Assembly: GCF_030137545.1 (NCBI RefSeq)
Contig: NZ_JARUVL010000002.1
Span: 124,001-188,000 of the forward strand
Direction of reading: 5' to 3'
Origin: Virgibacillus sp. LDC-1
GTDB lineage: Bacteria; Bacillota; Bacilli; Bacillales; Amphibacillaceae
DNA: 64,000 bases
The notes below the pieces were generated by a model. It made no database searches. It was not told the DNA's origin and saw only the letters and a list, made by a program, of their open reading frames with translations. A program made the position numbers and the translations under genes. The stretch's first letter is position 1; each line of letters starts with the position of its first letter. Positions 43,590-52,138 of the stretch are shown piece after piece.

Positions 43590-45800
43590 ATGAAACGAAC
43601 ACTTTTTATTGTGATACCAATTTGTATGGCACTTATTGCTACGGGAATTTTCTTATATAGAACATTTTTTATCCAGCCAATAGCAGAACTAGCATCTCCT
43701 TCTAGCTATGTGTTACAGGATAAAAATTGGCAGATTCACTTTAATCAAAAGATGGATCCTGCTTCATTTACAAAAGACAATCTTTTTGTAAAAAATGAGC
43801 AAGGAGAAAAAATTGATATATCTCTCAAATGGAACCATGACTATACAACAGTCACAATTGTCGCTCCAAAAAACGGATATGAACTTAATACGAATTATTC
43901 CATTGAAATTACAGAAGATGTGCAAACCACAGCTGGAAAAACGCTTGCACGAGCCTTTTCACACACTTTTCAAGCCGGGGAATCTCTCCAAAAAATTAAG
44001 GATAAAGCACAGCTAATGACATTGCTAAAGGAACGCATGAATCAGACAGGAGAAAATGAATTATTCAGTATGGAGATGGAGGATAGTAAAGCTGTCAATG
44101 AAAGTGCCGGAGAAGAAGCAGCAGTTTCATCTACCAATGTACAGGTCGCTGGCATCGATGAAGGCGATCGCATAAAAACAGATGGAGAATATATTTATTT
44201 TTCGCGTGAAAGAGATATTGTAATTGCTTCAGCCTCAAATGAGCAGCAAGTGACAACGATTTCCGAAAAGAACTTTACACCTGAGGAAATCTATCTCCAT
44301 GACAACCTCTTAATTAGTATCGGCTATAAGCATGAACCTATGAGAGAAGTTATCCAAGAGGAAAAAGAAGCTTCTTCCTCAGAAGCTAAAAGGGATATTG
44401 CCATCTATCCGACTTATTCAAGCCAAACAACGATCTATTTATACGACTTATCTCATGCATCAAAGCCAAAGCGAATACGTGAAGTATCCCTTGAAGGCAC
44501 TATTTCCGCTTCCCGAAAAATGGATGATCAGCTTTATATCATTGCCAATGAACGACCTCCCTTTCACATAATGGAAAATGAAACGATCGATCCACGACCA
44601 TTTATAAAAGATAGTGCAAAAGGAGAGGATAGCGGGCCACTTGATTTTGAGAACATGTACTTTTTTCCGGATAGCAAGGATGATAACTTTATGGTCATTG
44701 CAGCGATTAACTTAAATGATCTTACAAAGGAAGCTGTCATAGAAAGTTACCTTGGTTCTTCTGATCATATATACATGTCAAAAAAACATTTATATACGAC
44801 TGTCAACAAGTATGAACAGCCCGAAGCAGCTGCTTCATCAAACGAAAAAGCAGCTCTCCCCTCCACTGTCAGCCAAACAGAGATTGTCCAATTTAAAATC
44901 CAAAAAAAAGGCATACACTATAATGCTTCTACTACCGTTCCAGGTAGTCTAATTAACTCCTTTTCTATGGATGAACGGAATAAAACATTTCGCGTGGCAA
45001 CGACAGAAAACGCGATAGGAGCTGGGGAAAAACCTTCTACTAATAATATGTATACGTTTGACCTTCAATTACAACCGCTTGGTTCTATCAAAGGCCTTGC
45101 GAAAGGAGAACGTATATATAGTGTGCGCTTCATGGAGGATGTTGCTTATATGGTAACTTTTAAACAAGTGGATCCACTATTTGTCATAGACCTTAAAAAC
45201 CCGAAAAAACCGACCGTATTAGGAGAACTTAAAATCCCAGGTTTTAGTGATTATTTACACCCATTAGGCAAGCAGCATCTTATTGGCTTTGGACAGCAAA
45301 CAAAGCTTGTTAAAGAAGGAAATGGTGATCCACAGGTTCGGATAGATGGGTTAAAAATATCTCTATTCGATATAACTAATCCTGCGAAACCAGTAGAGCA
45401 ATCAAATGAAATATTAGGGCAAGGCCATTCTTATTCGGAAATAAATACGGATCATAATGCCTTATTTAAACATCCTACAAAAGATTTGTTCGGCATTCCT
45501 GCAACGCTTTTTGAAACGAAACGGGTTCAAAAAGGAGAAGCAGTCTATGAAGAACAACAATTTTTATATCAAGGATTATTTCTCTATGAGATTTCACCAA
45601 CGAAAGGTATTGTCTTAAAGGGATCGATATCCCACCAGCCCAAAAATAATGCTCATGAACAGTGGGAATCCCAAATTCAACGTGCCGTTTCGATTGGAGA
45701 TATGCTTTATACGTTTTCCATGGATGGTATGCAGATATATAATTTAAAAAAGGAAAAAACAACTGCAAAAGTAACATTCCCAGAGCAATCTGGATTTTGA
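43590..45800 (+). CDS. Membrane-anchored beta-propeller protein with Ig-like N-domain
   Basis: 736 aa. One N-terminal transmembrane anchor (LFIVIPICMALIATGIFLYR, about 4-23). Residues about 33-130 look like an Ig-like (SbsA-type) domain (WQIHFNQKMDPASFTKDNLF; YSIEITEDVQTTAGKTLA). From about 180 on is the bacterial beta-propeller family, opening TNVQVAGIDEGDRIKTDGEY, with later blades GRIYSVRFMEDVAYMVTF-like and KDLFGIPATLF. The exported domain probably binds rather than catalyses. SD AGGTGG; ATG at 43587 or 43590, the latter better spaced. Confidence 0.85.
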   Translation: MKRTLFIVIPICMALIATGIFLYRTFFIQPIAELASPSSYVLQDKNWQIHFNQKMDPASFTKDNLFVKNEQGEKIDISLKWNHDYTTVTIVAPKNGYELNTNYSIEITEDVQTTAGKTLARAFSHTFQAGESLQKIKDKAQLMTLLKERMNQTGENELFSMEMEDSKAVNESAGEEAAVSSTNVQVAGIDEGDRIKTDGEYIYFSRERDIVIASASNEQQVTTISEKNFTPEEIYLHDNLLISIGYKHEPMREVIQEEKEASSSEAKRDIAIYPTYSSQTTIYLYDLSHASKPKRIREVSLEGTISASRKMDDQLYIIANERPPFHIMENETIDPRPFIKDSAKGEDSGPLDFENMYFFPDSKDDNFMVIAAINLNDLTKEAVIESYLGSSDHIYMSKKHLYTTVNKYEQPEAAASSNEKAALPSTVSQTEIVQFKIQKKGIHYNASTTVPGSLINSFSMDERNKTFRVATTENAIGAGEKPSTNNMYTFDLQLQPLGSIKGLAKGERIYSVRFMEDVAYMVTFKQVDPLFVIDLKNPKKPTVLGELKIPGFSDYLHPLGKQHLIGFGQQTKLVKEGNGDPQVRIDGLKISLFDITNPAKPVEQSNEILGQGHSYSEINTDHNALFKHPTKDLFGIPATLFETKRVQKGEAVYEEQQFLYQGLFLYEISPTKGIVLKGSISHQPKNNAHEQWESQIQRAVSIGDMLYTFSMDGMQIYNLKKEKTTAKVTFPEQSGF

Positions 45801-45827
45801 TGTAAAAAGAAAATAGCATGAACCGTT

Positions 45828-45883
45828 ATTCTCCTTCATATATTTTAGTGAGTCGATTATCCCACTACACGATGAAGGAGAAT
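45828..45883 (+). promoter_or_regulatory. Hairpin that can sequester the SD of the YppF-like gene
   Basis: ATTCTCCTTCAT (45828-45839) is perfectly complementary to ATGAAGGAGAAT (45872-45883), which contains the AAGGAG SD of the gene starting at 45887. An inner TAGTG / CACTA pair extends the fold. No T-run follows, so it is a translational control candidate, not a terminator. Confidence 0.6.
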
Positions 45884-45886
45884 TCT

Positions 45887-46081
45887 ATGTTAATTAACAA
45901 ATTAATCACTACTTTTGAAGCTGAACGCAACCAACTGCCTGAAAGCATGAATGATTTATTAGACTTCTATCAAAAAAAGTATATTTTTGGTGAAATTGAT
46001 ATTAGTGAGTATCGCAGGCTTTATGGATACTTAGCTGGGCGAGGTGCTATTTCCGCACACGAATACGAATATTCTTCTTAA
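45887..46081 (+). CDS. YppF-like small protein
   Basis: 64 aa from an ATG with AAGGAG 6 nt upstream; the longer ORF from 45818 would start inside the leader hairpin. Seen: ERNQLPESMNDLLDFYQKKY and GEIDISEYRRLYGYLAGRGA, a helical two-block pattern I associate with the YppF family of bacilli. Function unknown. The SD sits in a perfect 12-bp inverted repeat, suggesting regulated translation. Confidence 0.6.
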   Translation: MLINKLITTFEAERNQLPESMNDLLDFYQKKYIFGEIDISEYRRLYGYLAGRGAISAHEYEYSS

Positions 46082-46094
46082 AAGTCGAGTGAAA

Positions 46095-46130
46095 ATAAGC
46101 ATACCACCGTATTTAGTGGTATGCTTATTG
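46095..46130. terminator. Bidirectional terminator, YppF-like gene / GH13 gene
   Basis: AATAAGCATACCAC pairs perfectly with GTGGTATGCTTATT over an 8-nt loop, between convergent genes. Confidence 0.85.
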
Positions 46131-46131
46131 T

Positions 46132-47655
46132 TTATGCCTTATTATTGTTCCAGGCTTGCTCCATGGAACGCTTTTTCTGTTTTTTACTTAAATAAAGTAC
46201 AGCTCCTATAAAAAGGAAAAACACAAGCAGAATTGGTGCGATAAATAGCCAATTAAGCCCTTTATCCTCTTCTATCGTATACACTTCAGCTGTTTCACGA
46301 TCCAACCCAATTTTATATGCGCCATTATCCCCTTCACGCGTAATATTATCTCCAAGCAAGCCTCGAAGCTGCTTTCCTGAAGTGACTCCATCAATCGAAA
46401 CAACCCGTGATTCACTATCATTGTTAATGGCAATATAAATGGTTTCATTTTCGTAGGAACGTGAGAAGACACTCATTCCCTTATCAGATCCCACTAGCTT
46501 ATAATCTCCTTTTCTTAAAGCAGGAAATTCATTTCTTAGTGCGGAAATTCGAGTATAAAACTCCTTTAATTCTGAATCACCACTATTAAAATCAACAAGT
46601 CGTTGATTATCCGGATATGCTCCCCCATACATCGGAATTTCCGAGCCTTGATACATACTCGGCACACCAGGAGTAGTATATAAATACGTTAATGCTAGCT
46701 TCCAGGCTGTTACAGAATTTCTTCCTTGCTCTGCAAATTGTTGCGTGAATCTCGGTGTAAACGGTGTATCTATCTGAAGAAGTCCTGTTGCTTTCGATCC
46801 GCTAGAATTCCATGCTTCGTATGTATCCTTTACGGGCTGATCTGAGTTTGAAAAAATATTGGTGATTGTACGATTGTATGCACGATTTTCTAAAAGATCT
46901 ATGGCATCATTCTCGAGTAAATACGCTGGTGAATTATCTCCAAGCACTGTTGCAGTTAAAAGCATTGCTGGATTTTTTTCTTTGAGCTCTGCAGTAAATC
47001 TTTCCAAAAAAGCAGGCTGTGCCTCATCTACTCCATAAAGTCTTAAACCATCCACATTTGCTTCATCCATCCAATATTGTGCAGCATCCAATAAGTAAGC
47101 TTGGACCGCTTCGTTCTGCTGATTTAATACAGCTACTTCCGAAAGCCATGGTGCAGCATCCACAGTTACCGTTTCATTAGGAACAATCCAATCTGCCTTT
47201 GCGGAATCTGTAGCAAGTGGACTTTGTTTTGAAACATAATTTGGTACAAATTCGAGTAAAACCTTCATTTCTCGTTTATGTGCTTCATCCACAAGCTGCC
47301 GCAAGTCATCCATTGTACCGAACTGCTCTTCCACTTCATAAAAATTTTCGATCCAATAGCCATGGTAGCCATTTTGAGTGTTTGCCATAATCGGTGACAA
47401 GGAAAGCATTGTAAAGCCTAACTCTTTAATTTCATCCAGCTTTTGTGTAATCCCTTCAATATCTCCACCATGATAGGCCAACGGATTTTCAAGGTTTACT
47501 TGTTCATGATTTGATTGATCTGCATTATTAAAACGATCAACTAAAATATCATAAATAACTTGATTTGATACGTCATCAGCCGCACTCGCATGACCAAGAG
47601 GAAGACAATAAAAAAGTAATGGCACTAACAGAATATATATAAAATGCTTTTTCAT
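46132..47655 (-). CDS. Membrane-anchored GH13 alpha-amylase-like protein lacking catalytic residues
   Basis: 507 aa. Signal peptide (1-24), GH13 barrel, C-terminal beta domain, one TM helix (about 468-490) and a KKQKKR tail. The fold is clear: IYDILVDRFNN, YHGGDIEGITQKLDEIKELG, GYHGYWIENFY, TTPGVPSMYQGSEIPMYGG. The active-site regions are not: region I EFVPNY (usual D-x-x-x-N-H; Y140), region II GLRLYGVDE (nucleophile Asp is Y207), region III TAT (acid Glu is T236), region IV TPFTPRF (His-Asp are P298, F299). Hydrolysis is therefore unlikely. ATG at 47655 with GGGGG upstream. Confidence 0.88.
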   Translation of the reverse strand: MKKHFIYILLVPLLFYCLPLGHASAADDVSNQVIYDILVDRFNNADQSNHEQVNLENPLAYHGGDIEGITQKLDEIKELGFTMLSLSPIMANTQNGYHGYWIENFYEVEEQFGTMDDLRQLVDEAHKREMKVLLEFVPNYVSKQSPLATDSAKADWIVPNETVTVDAAPWLSEVAVLNQQNEAVQAYLLDAAQYWMDEANVDGLRLYGVDEAQPAFLERFTAELKEKNPAMLLTATVLGDNSPAYLLENDAIDLLENRAYNRTITNIFSNSDQPVKDTYEAWNSSGSKATGLLQIDTPFTPRFTQQFAEQGRNSVTAWKLALTYLYTTPGVPSMYQGSEIPMYGGAYPDNQRLVDFNSGDSELKEFYTRISALRNEFPALRKGDYKLVGSDKGMSVFSRSYENETIYIAINNDSESRVVSIDGVTSGKQLRGLLGDNITREGDNGAYKIGLDRETAEVYTIEEDKGLNWLFIAPILLVFFLFIGAVLYLSKKQKKRSMEQAWNNNKA

Positions 47656-47735
47656 TCTTATACCCCCAATAATAATTACGACAAGTGGTTCTCTTATTAA
47701 GCTTGATTCGTCAATAGGAACACCAGTACACAGGA

Positions 47736-47765
47736 AAGGGTCTGGCAAAAAATAGCCAGACCCTT
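47736..47765. terminator. Hairpin downstream of yisL
   Basis: AAGGGTCTGGC / GCCAGACCCTT, 11 bp perfect. The T-run (CCTTTTTT) is on the plus side, so on the minus strand termination after yisL may be weak and GH13 could be partly co-transcribed. Confidence 0.65.
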
Positions 47766-47802
47766 ATCCTTTTTTATTCACTTCTGATAGTGAAGTTGTT
47801 TC

Positions 47803-48174
47803 TTATGGCAGGAATCCAAAAGGAAGACGGCCAAAGCCAAGTATTAATGTAATTATTGTAGCAATGATAAGCTGTATCCATGCTCCTTTGGTAGACTTTC
47901 CTTTTGCTAGCTTCATACTGACCATTTCCATCGCTGCTATAATCCATACACCTGCTAAGCCTTTTACAATTGCTTCCCCTAATATTGCACCTTTTGCACT
48001 GAAATACCCTGCAAGAAGATCTCCACCAGAATATAAAATTAATAAATAATCTAGTCGTAGAATCATTTGCACAATTTTAGCGCCCTTCGCTTTCCCCTGC
48101 TTGCGAAGCACAATTGTAACAATAAACAAAATAAACGCAAGCACCCAAGCTGTTACATGTAAATGCGTATTCAT
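47803..48174 (-). CDS. yisL: YisL family membrane protein (UPF0344)
   Basis: 123 aa, four hydrophobic segments: HVTAWVLAFILFIVTIVLRK, LDYLLILYSGGDLLAGYFSA, AIVKGLAGVWIIAAMEMVSM and WIQLIIATIITLILGFGRLP. The pattern and length match UPF0344/YisL (118 aa in B. subtilis). Function unknown. ATG at 48174 has GGAGG 8 nt upstream. In B. subtilis, yisL is likewise near gerP. Confidence 0.9.
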   Translation of the reverse strand: MNTHLHVTAWVLAFILFIVTIVLRKQGKAKGAKIVQMILRLDYLLILYSGGDLLAGYFSAKGAILGEAIVKGLAGVWIIAAMEMVSMKLAKGKSTKGAWIQLIIATIITLILGFGRLPFGFLP

Positions 48175-48287
48175 CAAAATTTCCTCCTATTTCCTAACCT
48201 ATTAAGTATTTCCTATCTTCATAGTAATAATCATACCACGTATTTCATCTAAATTCCTACCATTAGCTATCGAGCATTTAAAGAAAA

Positions 48288-48316
48288 TTGAATTACTGTT
48301 ATAATCATTTTATAGA
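48288..48316 (+). promoter_or_regulatory. Sigma-A promoter of rocD
   Basis: TTGAAT (48288-48293), 17-nt spacer, TATAGA (48311-48316), 46 nt before the ATG. No -24/-12 (SigL) motif was seen, unlike B. subtilis roc genes. Confidence 0.6.
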
Positions 48317-48361
48317 ATATTTTAATGATTCAAAGGGTTTCATAGATATGGGAGGGGTAAA

Positions 48362-49558
48362 ATGAGACAAACAAGTCAAGAAGTCATTCATCAAACAGAA
48401 GCATTTGGCGCAAAAAATTATCACCCATTGCCGATTGTTGTTGCAAAAGCAGATGGCGTTTGGGTAGAGGATCCTGAGGGAAATCGCTATATGGATATGC
48501 TAAGCGCATATTCAGCTGTAAACCAGGGACATCGGCACCCAAAAATAATTGAGGCATTAAAAAAACAAGCTGACCGTGTTACACTAACTTCCCGTGCATT
48601 TCATAACGATCAACTCGGTCCGTGGTATGAAAAAATTTGCAAATTAACAAATAAGGAAATGGCTTTACCAATGAACACAGGAGCCGAAGCAGTGGAAACT
48701 GCTATCAAGGCTGCTCGTCGATGGGGCTATGATGTCAAAGGTATTACCGAGAATAAAGCAGAAATCATTGCATGTGAAGGCAACTTCCATGGGCGCACAA
48801 TGACCGCTGTGTCATTATCCTCTGAAAAAGAGTACAAACGCGGATTCGGTCCAATGCTTCCTGGAATAAAGCTAATTCCTTATGGAGATATTGAAGCATT
48901 AAAGGCTGCTATTAATGAAAATACGGCTGGTTTTCTATTTGAACCTATACAAGGAGAAGCAGGAATTGTGCTGCCACCTGAAGGTTTCTTAAAAGAAGCG
49001 TTTGACGTTTGTCAACAAAATAATGTCCTTTATATCGCTGATGAGATTCAGGCCGGACTTTGTCGAAGTGGAAAAATGTTTGCCTGTGATTGGGAAGATG
49101 TATCACCTGATATATTAATCCTCGGAAAAGCGCTTGGCGGTGGAGTCATGCCGATATCTTGTATTGTCGCCAACAGAGACATTTTGGGCGTATTTAATCC
49201 AGGATCACATGGCTCTACGTTTGGCGGAAATCCGTTAGCATGTGCTGTCTCCATTGCAGCGATTGATGTATTGCTTTATGAAAATTTGGCAGATCGTTCG
49301 TTAGAGCTCGGCCAATACATGATGGAAGAATTAAGAAAAATATCTAATCCGACCATCAAAGAAGTAAGAGGAAAAGGACTATTCATTGGCGTGGAATTAA
49401 CAGAATCGGCACGTCCTTACTGTGAACGATTAAAAGAAAGAGGACTTCTATGTAAAGAAACCCATGAAAATGTCATTCGCTTTGCTCCACCTTTAACCAT
49501 TGAAAAAAATGATTTAGATTGGGCGTTAGATCACATTAAAGCAATCCTAGGAGGATAA
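48362..49558 (+). CDS. rocD: Ornithine aminotransferase
   Basis: 398 aa class III PLP transaminase converting ornithine and 2-oxoglutarate to glutamate semialdehyde and glutamate. Seen: [18 protein letters not shown] (about 41-58), [20 protein letters not shown] (about 103-122), the cofactor Asp in [16 protein letters not shown] (about 221-236) and the PLP lysine in [14 protein letters not shown] (about 255-268). N-terminal [12 protein letters not shown] is typical of RocD. SD GGGAGGGG precedes the ATG. Single gene with promoter and terminator. Confidence 0.95.
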   Translation: MRQTSQEVIHQTEAFGAKNYHPLPIVVAKADGVWVEDPEGNRYMDMLSAYSAVNQGHRHPKIIEALKKQADRVTLTSRAFHNDQLGPWYEKICKLTNKEMALPMNTGAEAVETAIKAARRWGYDVKGITENKAEIIACEGNFHGRTMTAVSLSSEKEYKRGFGPMLPGIKLIPYGDIEALKAAINENTAGFLFEPIQGEAGIVLPPEGFLKEAFDVCQQNNVLYIADEIQAGLCRSGKMFACDWEDVSPDILILGKALGGGVMPISCIVANRDILGVFNPGSHGSTFGGNPLACAVSIAAIDVLLYENLADRSLELGQYMMEELRKISNPTIKEVRGKGLFIGVELTESARPYCERLKERGLLCKETHENVIRFAPPLTIEKNDLDWALDHIKAILGG

Positions 49559-49563
49559 TACGT

Positions 49564-49605
49564 AAAGGCTGAATAACGAGAGGTGAATTCTCATATTCAG
49601 CCTTT
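49564..49605 (+). terminator. Terminator of rocD
   Basis: AAAGGCTGAATA / TATTCAGCCTTT, 12 bp perfect, followed by TCTCTTTCCC. Confidence 0.8.
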
Positions 49606-49660
49606 TCTCTTTCCCTTTTCATTCACCGAATCATTATGTTTCTTCTCCTTGAAATAATCA

Positions 49661-49686
49661 ACAATATAAATGATTAACATAAAATA
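49661..49686 (+). promoter_or_regulatory. Candidate SigK promoter of gerPA-F
   Basis: CATAAAATA (49678-49686) fits the SigK -10 CATANNNTA, with AC 15 nt upstream. The predicted start would fall at or very near the SD, which lowers confidence. Confidence 0.35.
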
Positions 49687-49705
49687 ATGATGAGGAGGGT
49701 TCCAT

Positions 49706-49927
49706 ATGCCAGCGATTGTAGGTGCAGTTAAAGTAATCAATGTATCCGGATCAAGTATTTTTAATATTGGTGATGTATATTCCATGGCGCCAGAAAGCAC
49801 TGCCAAAACATACGCTGGTGGAGGCTCTTTCAATACAGGAGATGGAACACATATTAATCTTGCTAACTCCTATACGCAGGTGAATGATCCAGATCAACTG
49901 GATCAAACGATTACATCAACGAGGTGA
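49706..49927 (+). CDS. gerPA: Spore germination protein GerPA
   Basis: 73 aa, first gene of the six-gene gerP operon. GerP proteins sit at the spore coat and help germinants reach receptors. Opening MPAIVGAVKVINVSGSSIFN is the GerPA/PF signature; GGGSFNTGDG follows at about residue 38. SD GAGGAGGG precedes the ATG. It is closely related to GerPF at the end of the operon. Confidence 0.93.
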   Translation: MPAIVGAVKVINVSGSSIFNIGDVYSMAPESTAKTYAGGGSFNTGDGTHINLANSYTQVNDPDQLDQTITSTR

Positions 49928-49932
49928 ATCAC

Positions 49933-50142
49933 ATGGATTTAACCATTTATCAATCCATTACTATTAATACCATAAAAGTTGGAGCTGTTATGAACTCGTC
50001 TGTTTTTCAAATTGGCACCTCTGGAAGCATTCAATCAAGATCAGACACTTATAATACAGGCGGGTATACCGAATTGGCAGAACCTGTCCCATACGTAGAG
50101 GGCGTATCCCCTGTCATCCCTCTCTCTCCTACAGGGCAATAG
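49933..50142 (+). CDS. gerPB: Spore germination protein GerPB
   Basis: 69 aa. MDLTIYQSITINTIKVGAVM and SSVFQIGTSGSIQSRSDTYN match GerPB; a Pro-rich tail (VSPVIPLSPTGQ) ends it. ATG at 49933 with GAGGTG 6 nt upstream; a GTG at 49924 would overlap the gerPA stop and the SD. Confidence 0.92.
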   Translation: MDLTIYQSITINTIKVGAVMNSSVFQIGTSGSIQSRSDTYNTGGYTELAEPVPYVEGVSPVIPLSPTGQ

Positions 50143-50210
50143 CACATTTTTCCTGCTTATGCATACGCTAAAGTAGACATTCGCCTATGAATTATGAAGG
50201 GGGAGCTTTT

Positions 50211-50786
50211 ATGAACTATCATGATTGGAACAATTATTTATACCAATTACAGCAAGCTTATCAAGCGCAAAATGAACGTATGCAAGCGTTAGAGGAACGT
50301 GTCGATCAATTATCCACTAGCTTAAAAATGAAAAATAGAAATAACGTTGAAAAAATTGAATATCACTTTGATCAGCTGAAAATAGAAAAGCTAGATGGAA
50401 CATTGCATATTGGTTTATCCCCAAATGATCTTGCAAATATAGACGAATTGAATATTCCAGAAGCAAACCAGGAGGACGAATGGAAACGAAGAGCGCTAGC
50501 CGATCTCACCAATTACTTACATCACAGCTGTCCAAATTTAATTCGTAGTCTTGCAGACGAATATCAAAAGCCCATTGATGAGGCTTATTTAACGCTTATC
50601 TTACAAGACATTGAAAAACAGCTTCCTCAACGAATTGAATTTTACGAATCAGAAGCGAAAAAGAAACACCTCGCAGGGCAAGAACTGGATGATTACGACT
50701 TCACCTGTGAAAAAATCAAGCAAGAAATTTTAAATTCATTAAGAAAGCATATGCAATCAACGAATAGTGAGGGAGAAGAAAAATGA
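50211..50786 (+). CDS. gerPC: Spore germination protein GerPC
   Basis: 191 aa, the largest GerP. N-terminal coiled coil (NYLYQLQQAYQAQNERMQAL to about residue 45), the conserved VEKIEYHFDQLKIEKLDGTL (about 50-69) and HIGLSPNDLANIDEL, then a helical C-terminal half (IEKQLPQRIEFYESEAKKKH). ATG at 50211 with GGGGGAG 5 nt upstream. Its stop overlaps the gerPD start (ATGA). Confidence 0.93.
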   Translation: MNYHDWNNYLYQLQQAYQAQNERMQALEERVDQLSTSLKMKNRNNVEKIEYHFDQLKIEKLDGTLHIGLSPNDLANIDELNIPEANQEDEWKRRALADLTNYLHHSCPNLIRSLADEYQKPIDEAYLTLILQDIEKQLPQRIEFYESEAKKKHLAGQELDDYDFTCEKIKQEILNSLRKHMQSTNSEGEEK

Positions 50787-50959
50787 ATCTAGAAGTACAC
50801 AATTGGGATCTTAATGTACAGAATGTGCAGGTTAAAGTAGTTACCTCCTCTTCTGTCTTTTTAATTGGAGATAACGAAGAAATTACACTTTCATCTTTTT
50901 TTGATACTCCACCTGAATCCTATATTATTGGCTCTGTCGTTCCTCTGGCTGCTGTATAA
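50783..50959 (+). CDS. gerPD: Spore germination protein GerPD
   Basis: 58 aa, a short gene found by reading on from gerPC. It starts MNLEVHNWDLNVQNVQVKVV, then SSSVFLIGDNEEITLSSFFD and ends SVVPLAAV, matching GerPD. Start ATG overlaps the gerPC stop by 4 nt; SD GGGAGAAG lies in the gerPC tail. Confidence 0.88.
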   Translation: MNLEVHNWDLNVQNVQVKVVTSSSVFLIGDNEEITLSSFFDTPPESYIIGSVVPLAAV

Positions 50960-50970
50960 GGAGGGGTTAT

Positions 50971-51351
50971 ATGGGAATACGCACGTCACGAGTGAAACAT
51001 ATTGAAATTACATCTATCATTTTTTCCGGCATGTTTAATATTGGCGACTCCGGAATTGCACAACCACGATCAAAGGCAATTGCTATACAACAGCCCTTTG
51101 CCGTTTTTTCTAATAAGACGGATGAAACCTTTGCCCAATTCCCACTTTTCCGCATGAAACCACGATGGAATCTATCCAATCCGAAAGAAGTTCATCTTAA
51201 AACGACAAACCATAAAAACACGATCAATGTACAGGATATAAATATTACCGGGATAAGTCAGTCTGGAATTACCCAAATCGGAAATTTAGATATCATTGAC
51301 TCCGAATCGAGAATAAAGCACATTCGTAAACTTCCAGGAACAAACCGATAA
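50971..51351 (+). CDS. gerPE: Spore germination protein GerPE
   Basis: 126 aa, 11 nt after gerPD. RTSRVKHIEITSIIFSGMFN and IGDSGIAQPRSKAIAIQQPF (about 4-43) are GerPE-like; a second IGD-type unit, ITGISQSGITQIGNLDIIDS, lies near 92-111. SD AAGGAGGGG precedes the ATG. Confidence 0.9.
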   Translation: MGIRTSRVKHIEITSIIFSGMFNIGDSGIAQPRSKAIAIQQPFAVFSNKTDETFAQFPLFRMKPRWNLSNPKEVHLKTTNHKNTINVQDINITGISQSGITQIGNLDIIDSESRIKHIRKLPGTNR

Positions 51352-51419
51352 GTTGACCTACACAAGTAGCATGTACTAGTCATATTATGAACTAAACTTA
51401 CCATTAGAAGGTGTTTTCC

Positions 51420-51638
51420 ATGCCATCTATTGTTGGACCCGTTAAAATAAATAGTGTTGGCGGAGGGGTAGTAAATTTTGGGGATTCCTTTTATTTATCT
51501 CCAAAAAGCAATTCCAAAACAAATACAGGTTCTGGTTCACTAAACACCGGGGATTTTATTTGTACTAACACTGGAGTAAGCTCCACAAATCCATTTGATC
51601 CTGATGCAACAGATCAAAATGTAACCGCAAATGCATAA
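51420..51638 (+). CDS. gerPF: Spore germination protein GerPF
   Basis: 72 aa. MPSIVGPVKINSVGGGVVNF, then GDSFYLSPKSNSKTNTGSGS and LNTGDF is the classical GerPF. ATG at 51420 with AAGGTG 6 nt upstream. Last gene of the gerP operon, closed by the next terminator. Confidence 0.94.
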   Translation: MPSIVGPVKINSVGGGVVNFGDSFYLSPKSNSKTNTGSGSLNTGDFICTNTGVSSTNPFDPDATDQNVTANA

Positions 51639-51674
51639 CAGAGTGTTTTCCCTTTCAACATGGAAACACTCTGT
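51638..51674 (+). terminator. Terminator of the gerP operon
   Basis: ACAGAGTGTTTTCC / GGAAACACTCTGT; it begins on the gerPF stop codon and ends in TTTGC. Confidence 0.8.
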
Positions 51675-51739
51675 TTGCATTTGAAATATCTATCATATTT
51701 CGATGTTAATGGGAAAACATAAAATATGGAGGTGATAAT

Positions 51740-51946
51740 ATGACAGTAGGTACACAAATGCAACAAGCGATATCAAGCTGCCAAAGTGTGCTAGCTAGCT
51801 TGAATAGCTTTTCTTTAGAAACGGAAGATCAAAATGCAAAGCAAATGTTTCAAAACATGGCACAGCAACAACAAACGATACTAGATAATCTTAATGCCAG
51901 ACTACAATACATTCAATCCGAGGAACCCCAATTTAAACAGCAATAG
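51740..51946 (+). CDS. DUF1657 small protein
   Basis: 68 aa: TVGTQMQQAISSCQSVLASL, then FSLETEDQNAKQMFQNMAQQ and the closing EEPQFKQQ are the DUF1657 pattern (helical, ends EEPQ[YF]K). DUF1657 genes are usually near spore genes such as spoVA in bacilli, and here one follows gerP. Function unknown. SD GGAGGTGATA precedes the ATG. Confidence 0.85.
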   Translation: MTVGTQMQQAISSCQSVLASLNSFSLETEDQNAKQMFQNMAQQQQTILDNLNARLQYIQSEEPQFKQQ

Positions 51947-52069
51947 CAATGAAGACGTAGGACAACCTGTCTAGCTTTATAGAGACGGGCTGAAACAAAA
52001 AACCTTTTTATTTAGTGAAATTCGTAAAACCTATTCCTTATAGAGCAAAGGTTTCAAAACACAAAAAAG

Positions 52070-52138
52070 AAGCACTCCTCAAATCTTGCATATTGGTAGC
52101 TAATCTAGACTACCAAAAGCTTAGAGGAGTGCTTTTTA
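52070..52138 (+). terminator. Terminator with branched stem
   Basis: Outer AAGCACTCCTC / GAGGAGTGCTT, inner TTGGTAG / CTACCAA, then TTTTTATAA. It lies 124 nt past the DUF1657 stop. Confidence 0.8.

Noticed and set aside
43795-44016. Short ORFs inside the beta-propeller gene and other shadow ORFs (for example 31196-31597, 32011-32439, 62608-63015)
   Set aside because: They lie in other frames of clear genes, have no SD and no recognisable protein pattern.
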